From: Enterovibrio coralii | GTDB lineage: Bacteria; Pseudomonadota; Gammaproteobacteria; Enterobacterales; Vibrionaceae | Length of the DNA stretch: 64,000 nt | Assembly: GCF_001559595.1 (NCBI RefSeq) | Contig: NZ_LNTY01000039.1 | Span: 1-64,000 of the forward strand | Direction of reading: 5' to 3' | Shown here: positions 38,883-47,255 of the stretch, piece after piece | Layout: each line of letters begins with the position of its first letter | Position numbering within the stretch: position 1 is the first letter of the stretch | The notes under the pieces: generated by a model | The model's input: only the letters and a program-made list of their open reading frames with translations | Database searches by the model: none | Told to the model about the DNA's origin: nothing | Position numbers and translations under genes: made by a program

Positions 38883-41000
38883 TCAAATAGACCACTGACG
38901 GGTTTCTTCTGCTTTCGATGCTTGGCGTGCTGCACTGGTGGCCATTAATAGAATATCAATGAGTTCTTTGTCGTTGATGGACGTAAATGCGCGTGGCAAA
39001 AATGGATAATCTGCCATACCAATACGCAGGCGATCATCCACATCCACCAGTTTATGCTCTTTGATAAAACCGTCGACAAGAGCCTGAATGTTGTCCGCCA
39101 TTTCCGCAGGGGTGTTTGGCTTGTTGGCATTGTGCTCAATGTAGATAAACATCGCGTCTGAGAAATGATAGAGACGCGCAGGCTCTAGGGTATGTTCTTT
39201 AAGGTAGTTACCCAGATCTCGCTCTAACTCCAACCCTTTTAAGTAGCCGTGTTGAAGGTAGGCCACTTTGAGGAATGGCACTTCAAACATGGCGAAACTG
39301 AGTTTGTCGCTCAGCGGTTCGTGGATCATTTCCCCAAGATACCACTGCTCGAAGTGGGCACTGCTTTTGGCCAATGAGTTCGACAGCCTGTCGTTGAGCA
39401 TACGCAGGTTGCGAAGGCCGCTTCGTGGGTGTGTGTAAAGCTCTTCACGCAGCTCTTCGAGTTGCGACTGACGGGTATTTGCGGTGCGGTGACGCAGTAC
39501 AAGAATGAGCACAATGATGCTCAGGCTGCCGAGTAAGAATAGGTTTATCTTTTTCTGCTCAACCATGTCTTTGGTGTCTTGCGCCTGCTTTTTCTGCATG
39601 TCTTCGATTTGCAGCTGGCGTTCAATCACGCGCTGACGGTGTTTAAACGACTCGGCTTCTTGAAGTTGGCGACGGCTTTCGTTGCGTTGGTTGAGCAAAT
39701 CAAAGCGGCGCTGAACCTGCAAAGCTTCTTCAAAGAGCCCTTTTTGCTCATAGGCTTGAGACAGTTTTGGCAGGCACTCAAGCATGAGTGCGCGGTTCTT
39801 AATGGTTTCAGCACCTTGCAGTGCTTGCTTTAGGGAATCCAGTGCCACGTCGTTATCATGGGTACGAAGCGCAAGCTCACCTTTAAGGATCAAGGCGCGC
39901 GTCAGTGGCTCGATCAGCTCTGAGCTGGATGCAATGCTAATGGCGTTATCAACATACTGCTCCGCTTGGTTGTAGCGCAGCAGTTTTAAATAGGTGTCTG
40001 CAATCGAGATCTTGATGTTGGCAATGCGCGGTGCTCGCGAGAGGTTGTTCTCAATGTCTAACGCATTGAAGTAGTGCACCAAGGCAAAGTTGTAGCGGCT
40101 TTGACGGCTGTAAATATCTGCCAGCAAGGTTTGGGTTTGTGACAGGCCACGGCTTAAATCGAAGTGCTCATAGAACTCTGCAGCCTGATTGGCGTGTTGT
40201 AGTGCTTTGTCTAGCACACCTTGCTCGCGATAGAGCTTAGTCAGTGATACGTTGGAGCTCGCAATCTCTGGTGTCAGGTCGTTTTCACTGGCTAACCAGT
40301 AGGCACTTAACAACTCTGCTAGCGCGCGCTCATAAGATTGCTTTTGTAAAAAGTAGTTACCAAGCGCGATCTGGTAGCGCACCTTCTGTTCCATGTCAGG
40401 CTCGGTGCCCAATTCTCGATAGGCCAAGTCGAACTGATCCAGTGTGGCTTTCTCACCATTGGATTTGGAAACGATAACGGCTTTGAGAAGGGCGGCTTCA
40501 AACGCGAGATAGTTGAGGTTACGCGATCGAGTGGCATCTTTTGGAGGTAGTGCGGCGAAGAGCTCGTTGAGCTTCTCTTCGGCTTTTGCGGGTTCATTCT
40601 CCAAATGGTAGAGCAGCGACGCTTCGACAAACGCCAACTCATAGGACATTTGCGAGAGGTTGTTCTCTTCTACCATGGCTCTTGCACTGTCGAGCGCATT
40701 CCATGCCGCTGCATGATTGCCGATAACACTGTTCGCTTTTGCCAGCACGATATACGCATGCACTGTGTTCATCGGCGAACGAATGGAGCGGTCAGCTTCA
40801 TTGTTAGTGTGCAAGCGGTTAGTGGTGTCAGACAGGCGTCGTTGCACAAGAAAACGCTCGGCAATCTCGATGGATTTCTCCGGCGTGGTTTGGAGCATCG
40901 ATTCTGCGTCAGACAATATTGGCGTGGAATAGAGTTTCGCGCTGACGTGTGTTGTCAGCAGCAATGAAATCAAGCAGAAAGCCGCAGGAAGTAGGCGCAT
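38883..41000 (-). CDS. Periplasmic TPR protein with degenerate GGDEF-like tail
   Basis: Membrane-anchored protein of about 705 residues. Order: signal peptide (about 1-24); a large tetratricopeptide-repeat region (about 80-460; repeats visible at SYERALAELLSAYWLA and YNQAEQYVDNAISIA); a coiled coil; one transmembrane helix (about 487-505, LFLLGSLSIIVLILV); and a cytosolic domain. The cytosolic part starts like a GGDEF domain (HPRSGLRNLRML) but has no GGDEF motif, so it is not expected to be catalytic. Start M at 41000 or three codons upstream. Possible partner of the adjacent cyclase. Confidence 0.8.
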   Translation of the reverse strand: MRLLPAAFCLISLLLTTHVSAKLYSTPILSDAESMLQTTPEKSIEIAERFLVQRRLSDTTNRLHTNNEADRSIRSPMNTVHAYIVLAKANSVIGNHAAAWNALDSARAMVEENNLSQMSYELAFVEASLLYHLENEPAKAEEKLNELFAALPPKDATRSRNLNYLAFEAALLKAVIVSKSNGEKATLDQFDLAYRELGTEPDMEQKVRYQIALGNYFLQKQSYERALAELLSAYWLASENDLTPEIASSNVSLTKLYREQGVLDKALQHANQAAEFYEHFDLSRGLSQTQTLLADIYSRQSRYNFALVHYFNALDIENNLSRAPRIANIKISIADTYLKLLRYNQAEQYVDNAISIASSSELIEPLTRALILKGELALRTHDNDVALDSLKQALQGAETIKNRALMLECLPKLSQAYEQKGLFEEALQVQRRFDLLNQRNESRRQLQEAESFKHRQRVIERQLQIEDMQKKQAQDTKDMVEQKKINLFLLGSLSIIVLILVLRHRTANTRQSQLEELREELYTHPRSGLRNLRMLNDRLSNSLAKSSAHFEQWYLGEMIHEPLSDKLSFAMFEVPFLKVAYLQHGYLKGLELERDLGNYLKEHTLEPARLYHFSDAMFIYIEHNANKPNTPAEMADNIQALVDGFIKEHKLVDVDDRLRIGMADYPFLPRAFTSINDKELIDILLMATSAARQASKAEETRQWSI

Positions 41001-41007
41001 GGTTCCC

Positions 41008-41040
41008 ATTTAAAAAATAAAGCAGGCCCCGAGGCCTGCT
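41008..41040 (-). terminator. Terminator after queF
   Basis: An 8-bp stem AGCAGGCC / GGCCTGCT with a CCGA loop; on the minus strand a T-rich run follows, just downstream of the queF stop. Confidence 0.8.
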
Positions 41041-41047
41041 GATTCGA

Positions 41048-41893
41048 TTATTGGCGAGCCAAACGGTTGTTTTCGCTTGGCGTTTTACCCATGTTAGTAC
41101 GGTACGGATTGATATCCAAGCCGCCGCGACGGGTGTAGCGCGCATAAACGGTCAAAAGCTCTGGCTGGCAGTACTTCATCAAGTCAGTGAAGATACGCTC
41201 AACACACTGCTCGTGGAATTCATTGTGTCGACGGAAAGACACGATGTAGCGAAGCAGTTTTTCGCGGTTGATGCGTTTGCCTTTATACGCAATGCGTACT
41301 GAACCCCAGTCTGGTTGGCTGGTGATTAGGCAGTTTGACTTCAAAAGGTTACTGTTTAATGTCTCAGTTACAACTGGACCTTCAGCAGCGCCTTCCAGCA
41401 AGGAGGCATCGAACTCGTAGTTGTCGATGGCGATATCTTGCTCATCGATGTTTTCGCCACCAAAGGCAACAACCGACGCATTGCTGAATTCTTCCAGAGG
41501 AAGAATCGTCACGTCTACATCCGCACCGGCACACGCTGACAAATCTTTCGCCAGGGTATCCACCACTTCCTGCCAGTTTTCAAACTTGGTTTGGTTGAAG
41601 CTGTTCAGGTAAAGCTTGAAGGATTTGGATTCAATCAGGTTAGGGCTGGTGGCTGGCAAACGCACTTCGCCAATTGCTACTTGTGGCAGGCCTTTCGCAT
41701 TCAGCCAAGACAGTTCGTAGAGCGTCCAAATGTCGTACCCGGTAAAAGGCAGTGAATCGCCTAAATCTAGGTCATCACGGTTAAGGCTTCGAGGTACAGG
41801 TTGCAGCAGTTCAGGTGCATAGTGTTCCTGATAGTCCGTTTTCTGACCCAACGTTAGGCCAGCAAGTTCTTTTGCATCTTGATATTTGCTCAT
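41048..41893 (-). CDS. queF: NADPH-dependent preQ0 reductase
   Basis: Reduces 7-cyano-7-deazaguanine to preQ1 in queuosine biosynthesis. 281 residues, the long two-domain gammaproteobacterial form. The nucleophilic cysteine is in [19 protein letters not shown] and the C-terminal half has [13 protein letters not shown]. The start is ATG 41893 ([16 protein letters not shown]), as in E. coli; the upstream in-frame GTG-type extension is ignored. Divergent from syd. Intact. Confidence 0.94.
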   Translation of the reverse strand: MSKYQDAKELAGLTLGQKTDYQEHYAPELLQPVPRSLNRDDLDLGDSLPFTGYDIWTLYELSWLNAKGLPQVAIGEVRLPATSPNLIESKSFKLYLNSFNQTKFENWQEVVDTLAKDLSACAGADVDVTILPLEEFSNASVVAFGGENIDEQDIAIDNYEFDASLLEGAAEGPVVTETLNSNLLKSNCLITSQPDWGSVRIAYKGKRINREKLLRYIVSFRRHNEFHEQCVERIFTDLMKYCQPELLTVYARYTRRGGLDINPYRTNMGKTPSENNRLARQ

Positions 41894-41955
41894 ACGGTTT
41901 TGCCACGGATCGATTAGAATGCGCAAAGTTTACTGAATCTTGAGGAATCTTGCTA

Positions 41956-42501
41956 ATGAATCACTCTGTCATTACTGCGCTTTGGTCGTTCAGCGAGCGC
42001 TTTGTTGACGCTTGGCAATCACAACATGGCTCTTTGCCGCAAAGTGATGCCTATTTAGAGCTTGCATCGCCTTGTGTTGCGCAGGAAACAGATGATGTGG
42101 TGATTTGGCAGCCTGTAAAGCGTCAAGAATTGGCCGATTTCTCGAATGTGGAAGAGGGGATCGGGATTGCGCTGCATGAAGACATTAAGTCTTTTTATGC
42201 CGGACAGTATTGTGGCGACATGACGGCATCGCTAGATGGCGAGCACCTTGAGCTTATTCAGGTGTGGAGTGATGAAGATTTGCCGCGTCTGCAAGAAAAC
42301 ATCTTGGGCCACCTTTTAATGCAAAAGCGTTTAAAGCAAAATCCGACCGTGTTTATTGCCGCCACCCATGATGAGCTGGATGTAGTGTCTATCTGTAATG
42401 TCAGCGGTGAAGTGATCAAAGAGCGTATTGGCACGAAGCAGCGCACCTTGTTGGCTGACAACATTGAGCAGTTTTTGTCGAAACTGACACCTGAGGTTTA
42501 A
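41956..42501 (+). CDS. syd: SecY-interacting protein Syd
   Basis: Cytosolic protein of 181 residues that binds the SecY translocon and in E. coli helps degrade misassembled SecYEG. Whole-length match to the Syd family, with conserved GIALHEDIKSFY and YCGDMTA segments. ATG 41956 is chosen over the TTG two codons upstream; GAGGAAT is its likely ribosome site. Its genomic neighbourhood (queF, yqcC, truC, CsrB RNA) is as in E. coli. Confidence 0.92.
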   Translation: MNHSVITALWSFSERFVDAWQSQHGSLPQSDAYLELASPCVAQETDDVVIWQPVKRQELADFSNVEEGIGIALHEDIKSFYAGQYCGDMTASLDGEHLELIQVWSDEDLPRLQENILGHLLMQKRLKQNPTVFIAATHDELDVVSICNVSGEVIKERIGTKQRTLLADNIEQFLSKLTPEV

Positions 42502-42507
42502 CTGCGA

Positions 42508-43281
42508 ATGTACGTTGTAGAGCTTACCTTCGAGTGTTTTGATGACACGACCATTTCCGCCGTTGACCGCGCAGTAAACGGATTAATGGACGCATTGCGT
42601 TATAACGGGCAGGTACTGGGACGTGAGTTCCCTATGGTGATGGGCGATGGTCAATTCCACGTTCGTGCGGTTTGCCCTGAAAAAGATGCCTTAAGCGTCA
42701 AATATAACAGTCCACAGGTGAATGCTAAGCTTCGCCAGCTTTCGGATGCCTGCCTGCTTTCACCAAAAGTGAAGGTGTTGGGACGTGACATTAACTCGGA
42801 AGAGAGTGCGACGGACGAAGCGCGTTCTTGGCAAGTGCTTTACACCACCTATGTGCACACGTGCTCGCCGCTTCGCTGCGGTGAAACCTTGTTGCCTATT
42901 CCGCTTTATCGTATTCCTGCGACCTTTAATGGCGACCACAAAGCAGAAGTGAAGTGGCAAACGGAATGGCAAGCATGTGATGAAATTCAGATGGCGGGGG
43001 CGTTTAAAGCCGAGCATGCTGCGTTGGCAGAAATTCAAGATGCCGACAGCTTGCTGTTTAGAAAAGGCTGGGATATTCGCGGGCGTATTGAATACCTCAC
43101 GAAAGTGCCGACTTACTATTACCAGTACCGTGTAGGCGGCGAGAGTTTGGATGCGGAGTTAGCGCGTAAATGTCCAAAATGTGGCGGAGACTGGCTGCAA
43201 GAAGCGCCGATTCACGATGTGTTCCATTTCAAGTGCGACGATTGCCGTATCGTTTCGAACCTTTCCTGGGACTTTCAATAA
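42508..43281 (+). CDS. DUF2310 Zn-ribbon protein
   Basis: Putative zinc-ribbon protein (257 residues) of the DUF2310 family; function unknown. The C-terminal zinc ribbon has CPKCGGDW and a second pair CDDC. The middle holds a conserved CSPLRCG motif. It starts 6 bp after the syd stop, so is probably co-transcribed. I cannot assign a nucleic-acid target. Confidence 0.82.
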   Translation: MYVVELTFECFDDTTISAVDRAVNGLMDALRYNGQVLGREFPMVMGDGQFHVRAVCPEKDALSVKYNSPQVNAKLRQLSDACLLSPKVKVLGRDINSEESATDEARSWQVLYTTYVHTCSPLRCGETLLPIPLYRIPATFNGDHKAEVKWQTEWQACDEIQMAGAFKAEHAALAEIQDADSLLFRKGWDIRGRIEYLTKVPTYYYQYRVGGESLDAELARKCPKCGGDWLQEAPIHDVFHFKCDDCRIVSNLSWDFQ

Positions 43282-43320
43282 AAAATGCCGCAGCCGATGA
43301 GAATCGCCTGCGGTATCTTC
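43281..43320 (-). terminator. Terminator for the small minus-strand gene
   Basis: An imperfect 11-bp stem (CCGCAG with CTGCGG, plus an inner CGAT/ATCG) around a TCTC loop. On the minus strand it is followed by CATTTTTTA, just after the stop of the 43321-43599 gene; it may also stop the convergent DUF2310 transcript. Confidence 0.7.
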
Positions 43321-43599
43321 TTAGCTTACGCGTTGTTCCAAGGCGTTTAGACGTTCAGTGAGTGCTTTCACTTGCTGCTCTAGCTCGGCAATGCGCGTTT
43401 CTGAATCTTTCTGTGCTTCCACTTTTTCGACTTTGGGTACTGTGCCGCTTTTTTTCCATCGCTGAAGCGCGCTGATAATAATTGGCATTGGCACCGGAGA
43501 CGTCAGTCTGCCTTTGATAAGAGCCACAGTGGGCTCTTTGCCATCGTTAACCAAGGAGCTGATCGCATTTTCTAACAGTGGGGTAAAATCAGTGCTCAC
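43321..43599 (-). CDS. Hypothetical coiled-coil protein, KfrA-like start
   Basis: 92 residues. The N-terminal 50 residues, with the PTVALIKGRLT and ISALQRWKKSG segments, look like a helical DNA-binding module of the KfrA N-terminal type. The last 35 residues form a heptad coiled coil (RIAELEQQVKALTERLNALE). GTG start with an AAGGAAG site. No enzymatic motif. Possibly a small DNA-associated protein; function unknown. Confidence 0.65.
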   Translation of the reverse strand: MSTDFTPLLENAISSLVNDGKEPTVALIKGRLTSPVPMPIIISALQRWKKSGTVPKVEKVEAQKDSETRIAELEQQVKALTERLNALEQRVS

Positions 43600-43681
43600 G
43601 TTTCTTCCTTATTACAACGCGTAAAGACTTTTCCAAAACAACGTCTTCTTACTTTGGATGCTGGCAAGCATGACATGGCTA

Positions 43682-43915
43682 TCAGGCTTTTCGCAATAAG
43701 GTGTCGAGTATATCTATTTGTTCCACCCAATCGGCATCTTGAAGTTTGGCCTCTTCCAGAAACTGCTTTTGGCTTGTCGACCAAAATGAAGCGGCGGTCA
43801 GGTTTTCACCGGGTTCTAGCGCATGTCGGCCGATGAAATCGTCAATCGAGGTTTTGTCTGACGGTAGACCCAGTTGTTGAAACAAGCTTTCCAAATTGTG
43901 GTTGAAGACTTCCAT
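43682..43915 (-). CDS. DUF2789 protein
   Basis: Small soluble protein (77 residues) of the DUF2789 family; function unknown. The family pattern LFQQLGLPSD, FIGRHAL, AASFWSTSQKQFLEEAK and DADWVEQIDIL covers its whole length. ATG 43915 has GAGGG at good spacing; the ATG two codons upstream does not. It lies just left of the CsrB promoter region. Confidence 0.8.
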   Translation of the reverse strand: MEVFNHNLESLFQQLGLPSDKTSIDDFIGRHALEPGENLTAASFWSTSQKQFLEEAKLQDADWVEQIDILDTLLRKA

Positions 43916-43982
43916 GAACATCCCTCTGCGGTGAGTGTTTCCAAAGTATAGTTGGGCTCATGACTTATTCGCCTTTAGACCT

Positions 43983-44000
43983 TGTGAGAGATCGCTTACA
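43983..44000. promoter_or_regulatory. GacA/UvrY (VarA) box upstream of csrB copy 1
   Basis: TGTGAG-N6-CTTACA, one mismatch from the GacA consensus TGTAAG-N6-CTTACA. It lies about 170-187 bp upstream of the predicted start of the first CsrB RNA, the usual distance for response-regulator sites at csrB promoters. Confidence 0.85.
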
Positions 44001-44156
44001 CAGCGGTAGGAATATGTATCTTTAAACACTGGAAAATCTCTTTTGCTGAGATTTAAATGTGTTTAATTTCAATTGCTTATTTTTAAATTCGCGTTTCTGG
44101 AATTAAAATGTGATATCGATCGAGATCGAGTGGGTTGTTTCGAAGGGGTATTCGCG

Positions 44157-44162
44157 TAATCT
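44157..44162 (+). promoter_or_regulatory. -10 element of csrB copy 1
   Basis: TAATCT, with seven nucleotides to the GTCGG that starts the RNA. The same element and spacing recur at copy 2. Confidence 0.6.
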
Positions 44163-44169
44163 GTTTCAT

Positions 44170-44577
44170 GTCGGCAGGATACTGACACACGGAATAGGAT
44201 ACGGAACGGACACCGAGGCCAGGAAGGCAAGCAGTTAAGGAATAACTGCTCTCACGGATTGACGTATCAAGGACGAAGGAATTTGCAGTAAACAGGATGT
44301 TTGCTGGTCAGGAAGACACAACGGACTCGTCGAAGGAAAGACGAAAGGAACACCTTCAGGAAGAAGGCGGGACATGCTCAGGAACGAGTGCGAGTCGAAA
44401 CATGATGGTTCGACGGGTCAAGGTAAGACTAAAGGACACCTCCAGGACGGAGAGTTAAGGACATCGCTGAAGGAATCAGCCACTAATCAAGGAAATGATG
44501 CAGGGAGCACATTTCGTAGCTGGATAGCTGCAAGTAAGACCTCTAGGGCACGACGATAGTCGTGCCCGTTCTTTTTT
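44170..44577 (+). ncRNA. csrB: CsrB-family RNA, copy 1
   Basis: Regulatory RNA that sequesters the translational repressor CsrA through many GGA motifs. I count about 26 GGA in roughly 408 nt, many as AGGA/ACGGA in loop-like contexts (TCAGGAAGA, CCAGGACGG). The 5' end GTCGGCAGGATACTGAC resembles E. coli CsrB. The 3' end has GCAGGGAGCA, a TAGCTGGATAGCTGC segment and a 9-bp terminator (GGGCACGAC / GTCGTGCCC) followed by T-rich sequence. Location between syd and yqcC matches E. coli csrB. No protein: the open frame crossing it is incidental. Confidence 0.92.
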
Positions 44578-44758
44578 CTGTCATTTAACTTTCACCGCAT
44601 TTTAATTCTTCTCTCACTATGTCATTTCCTCTTAGATTCCAACGGTTTAAATGTACTTTTTGACTGTGTGATCCAGCCAATTTAGGCAGATATTCTTCTT
44701 AAACTGAGCCTAACCGATTAAAACAGAAATTTTATATTGTGCTGATGGCTTACATGCT

Positions 44759-44776
44759 TGTGAGAGATCTCTTACA
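44759..44776. promoter_or_regulatory. GacA/UvrY (VarA) box upstream of csrB copy 2
   Basis: TGTGAG-N6-CTTACA, nearly identical to the box of copy 1 and at the same distance (about 169-186 bp) from the predicted RNA start. Confidence 0.85.
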
Positions 44777-44883
44777 CGGCTGTGGGAAAGCACGGTTTTG
44801 TTTGCCGAAATTTGGAATCGAATAAAATAAAAAGCCTTTAAATTCAGTTATTTGATTGGTTGGTTAATTTGTGCATTCCAAAG

Positions 44884-44899
44884 TGTGATGTTGATCACC
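44884..44899. promoter_or_regulatory. CRP-like site upstream of csrB copy 2
   Basis: TGTGA-N6-TCACC, one mismatch from the TGTGA-N6-TCACA consensus, centred about 53 bp before the predicted RNA start. The equivalent region of copy 1 keeps only the TGTGA half. Confidence 0.5.
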
Positions 44900-44944
44900 T
44901 GTGAGTTGGTTGTTTTGAAATTTGGTTCGCGTAATCTTTGCGGT

Positions 44945-45364
44945 GTCGGAAGGAACTGACAAACGGAACAGGAACTAACACCACGGACTTTGGTCGCTCA
45001 GGATGAGCAGGTAATGCAAGGAATGTGTTACCAGCAAGGAATGCGGAATTAGGGACACGGATGGAACCGTAGCGGTAAATAGGATGTTTACTGGTCAGGA
45101 CGACACTTAGGACAACCCAGGATGGGGGCTTAAGGAACCACTTCAGGAAGAAGTAATGGACACCCTCAGGATGAGGACGAGAATCGAGACAGGATGGCTC
45201 GATGGGTCAAGGTAAGACCGAAGGACACCTCCAGGAAGGAGAGATAAGGATAACGCTGAAGGATTCAGCACTGATCAAGGAATGATGCAGGGAGCACATT
45301 TCGTAGCCGGATAGCTGCAAGTAAGACCTTAGGGCGCGACGTAAGTCGCGCCCGTTCTTCTTTC
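44945..45364 (+). ncRNA. csrB: CsrB-family RNA, copy 2
   Basis: Second tandem CsrA-sequestering RNA, about 420 nt with about 30 GGA motifs by my count. It begins GTCGGAAGGAACTGAC, matching copy 1. The last 150 nt are almost identical to copy 1 (AAGGACACCTCCAGGA, GATGCAGGGAGCACATTTCG). It ends with a 9-bp terminator GGGCGCGAC / GTCGCGCCC and a T-rich tail. The 5' halves have diverged while keeping GGA spacing, as expected for an older duplication under selection for CsrA binding. Confidence 0.92.
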
Positions 45365-45442
45365 TGGCTCCCAGAAAAAGAACAATCATTTTCCCAATGA
45401 CCTATTGCGCGCACACATTGCTCACTCAAAGGTCTAAAGCCA

Positions 45443-45751
45443 TTACGGTTCCTGCACCGGATACGCCGGCATGTACACTTCTTGGATACGTTTCCCTTTC
45501 ATCACGGCATAGCCTTGGTAGCAATCCAGTCCATTAACGGAAAACTCAAAGTAATAGCGCGTTTGAATATTTAATGGCCCTTTTGGCCAGCCAAACGAAT
45601 GACTGCCGCGCGCAATCGAAAGCAATTGCACATCAACCTGCTGGCAGCGACGTTGAATAAATTGTCGCGCAATTTCCGTTTGACTGCGCTGTTGCCAGAA
45701 CAAGGCTCCGACAACAGCGATTGCGATAATCCACAACAGATCGGCGATCAT
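45443..45751 (-). CDS. DUF3301 membrane protein
   Basis: 102 residues: one N-terminal transmembrane helix (about 3-20), then a short soluble domain with RGSHSFGWPKGPLNIQTRYYFEF, the DUF3301 pattern. Function unknown. It overlaps the upstream DUF3549 gene by 4 bp, so the two are translationally coupled. Confidence 0.82.
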   Translation of the reverse strand: MIADLLWIIAIAVVGALFWQQRSQTEIARQFIQRRCQQVDVQLLSIARGSHSFGWPKGPLNIQTRYYFEFSVNGLDCYQGYAVMKGKRIQEVYMPAYPVQEP

Positions 45752-46788
45752 GATTGACGCACCGATTGTTGCAATAGCTTCACGGCGTTCATCAGCTCTT
45801 GAGATGCGCTACCATGAAGCAGTGCCAACACTTGTGGACGCAAGTTTGGGATCATCACAAGATCAGCGATCATCTGCTGGAAGAATGCTTGATCGTTTTG
45901 ATCCGCAACCGCGATGAGGAATTTGTCCAAAAGGGCATTGTCGGTCAACGATGACCAGCAACGACCCGCAATCGCAATCAGCATTTCACGGTGACGCAGT
46001 GATGACTCCGACAACACTTTGCTTACCATCGATTGCAATCGCGCATGCTCTGCGCCAGACAGGGCACGCAAATAGGCGGTGAGCAGAAAGAGATCGGCTT
46101 CGTCAGCGTTAAGCATTGAAGAGATTTGTTCTTCGATACGCTCTGCAATGGATTCCGGCAATTGGCAGTGCTCCAAGCAGCCAAGCAGCGCATACCGCGG
46201 AGTCTCTGGCATCTGGGACAAGGCTTTACGAATACGGGTGGTATTGTTGTGTTTGTCCATGCGGGCACACAAATCCGCCAGCCCTTGAAGACCAACGCCT
46301 TGCCATTCAGTCCAACCCAACTCGCCTGAGAGGTAATGCTGCGCATGGTCGTAGTACTGGCTGGCTGGCTGGTTCAGGCGCGCGGTTAAGAAAGCATGGA
46401 ACATGGCTTTCTTGTCGTCTTGCGGGTTAAAGGTATACGGGTTGTTCGCAAGCTTTTCTTGCTCTTCTTCCGTTGGCGTTTTATCCAAGGTGGCACCCAT
46501 GGCTTGTGCAACGTATTGGATAAAATCGCCCAGTGCCGCTTGGTTCAGTAGCCCGCGCTCATCAAGAGGCATTTTCAGAAACCAAATCCAAGGCGATTGC
46601 CCAGCTTGGCCAAATGCAATACCGAACTGCGCATGTTGCTGCACAGGATAGGGATAAGCCACGCGGTTTTCTTCGATGGCAACAAAGTCCTTTTGGCTGA
46701 TTTCAGTCACGCGACGACTGAGGTCATAGATGACGTAATCACATTTGGCCTGCTCGAGAATGACGTGAAGAGAGAGCGAATTGTCCAT
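45748..46788 (-). CDS. DUF3549 protein
   Basis: 346-residue soluble protein of the DUF3549 family found in Vibrio and Shewanella relatives; function unknown. Its second half is helical and repeat-like (LLGCLEHC, LFLLTAYLRAL, MLIAIAGRCW), suggesting a protein-interaction solenoid. Coupled to DUF3301 by an ATGA overlap; divergent from yqcC. Confidence 0.82.
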   Translation of the reverse strand: MDNSLSLHVILEQAKCDYVIYDLSRRVTEISQKDFVAIEENRVAYPYPVQQHAQFGIAFGQAGQSPWIWFLKMPLDERGLLNQAALGDFIQYVAQAMGATLDKTPTEEEQEKLANNPYTFNPQDDKKAMFHAFLTARLNQPASQYYDHAQHYLSGELGWTEWQGVGLQGLADLCARMDKHNNTTRIRKALSQMPETPRYALLGCLEHCQLPESIAERIEEQISSMLNADEADLFLLTAYLRALSGAEHARLQSMVSKVLSESSLRHREMLIAIAGRCWSSLTDNALLDKFLIAVADQNDQAFFQQMIADLVMIPNLRPQVLALLHGSASQELMNAVKLLQQSVRQS

Positions 46789-46923
46789 ATTACTTCTATT
46801 GTTGTTGCCGCACGTGGCGGTGGATGAAAAGAGCGTCAGTATACATACCGACTTTGTTATTTTTTGATATGCTTGCGCGCAACACGAATTTCAACCCATG
46901 CAGCCAAAGAAGAGAGTAATTTC

Positions 46924-47250
46924 ATGAGCAAACACCAAAAAGTCGGTGTACTCCTGCTTCAGCTCAAAACCGTCCTTGAGCAACACGGCCATTGGCAAGA
47001 TGAGGCACCCGCTGATGACAAGCTCGCGAGCAGTGAGCCTTTTGCCATTGATACCTTGTCGTGCACCGAATGGCTGCAGTGGATTTTCATCCCCAAGATG
47101 CAGTTCTTGGTTGATCATCAATTCCCGCTGCCGACGTCCTTTAGCATCTCCCCTTATGTGGAAGAAGCATTGAAAGGCACAGACGGACACTTGGAAATTA
47201 CTCAGGTATCGACAGACATCGATGCCCTGTTCAGTAGCGATACCCAATAA
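46924..47250 (+). CDS. yqcC: YqcC family protein
   Basis: DUF446/YqcC protein (108 residues) of unknown function; the family segments TEWLQWIFIPKMQFLVD and SFSISPYVEEALKG are clear. ATG 46924 follows an AGAGAG site; the longer frame upstream is not needed. It precedes truC by 5 bp, the conserved yqcC-truC pair. Confidence 0.88.
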   Translation: MSKHQKVGVLLLQLKTVLEQHGHWQDEAPADDKLASSEPFAIDTLSCTEWLQWIFIPKMQFLVDHQFPLPTSFSISPYVEEALKGTDGHLEITQVSTDIDALFSSDTQ

Positions 47251-47255
47251 GTACC

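Larger units (their letters stand above)
44578..44944 (+). promoter_or_regulatory. Upstream region of csrB copy 2
   Basis: A 367-bp spacer between the two RNA genes with no coding potential. It holds a GacA box (44759-44776), a CRP-like site (44884-44899) and a -10 TAATCT (44932-44937). Copy 2 therefore has its own complete promoter and does not depend on read-through. Confidence 0.75.

Noticed and set aside
38883..39480. Functional diguanylate cyclase domain in the TPR protein
   Set aside because: It has a GGDEF-like start but no GGDEF/GGEEF motif, so catalysis is not supported.
44374..44559. 61-codon open frame across the first CsrB RNA
   Set aside because: It lies within a GGA-rich RNA gene with a terminator, has no conserved protein pattern, and no equivalent exists in the second copy.
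43983..45364. CRISPR array, because of short repeated AGGA-containing units
   Set aside because: The repeats are not regularly spaced or identical and there are no cas genes; the units are CsrA-binding motifs of the RNA.
45207..45389. 60-codon minus-strand frame across the second CsrB RNA
   Set aside because: Antisense to the RNA gene and its terminator; an incidental open frame.
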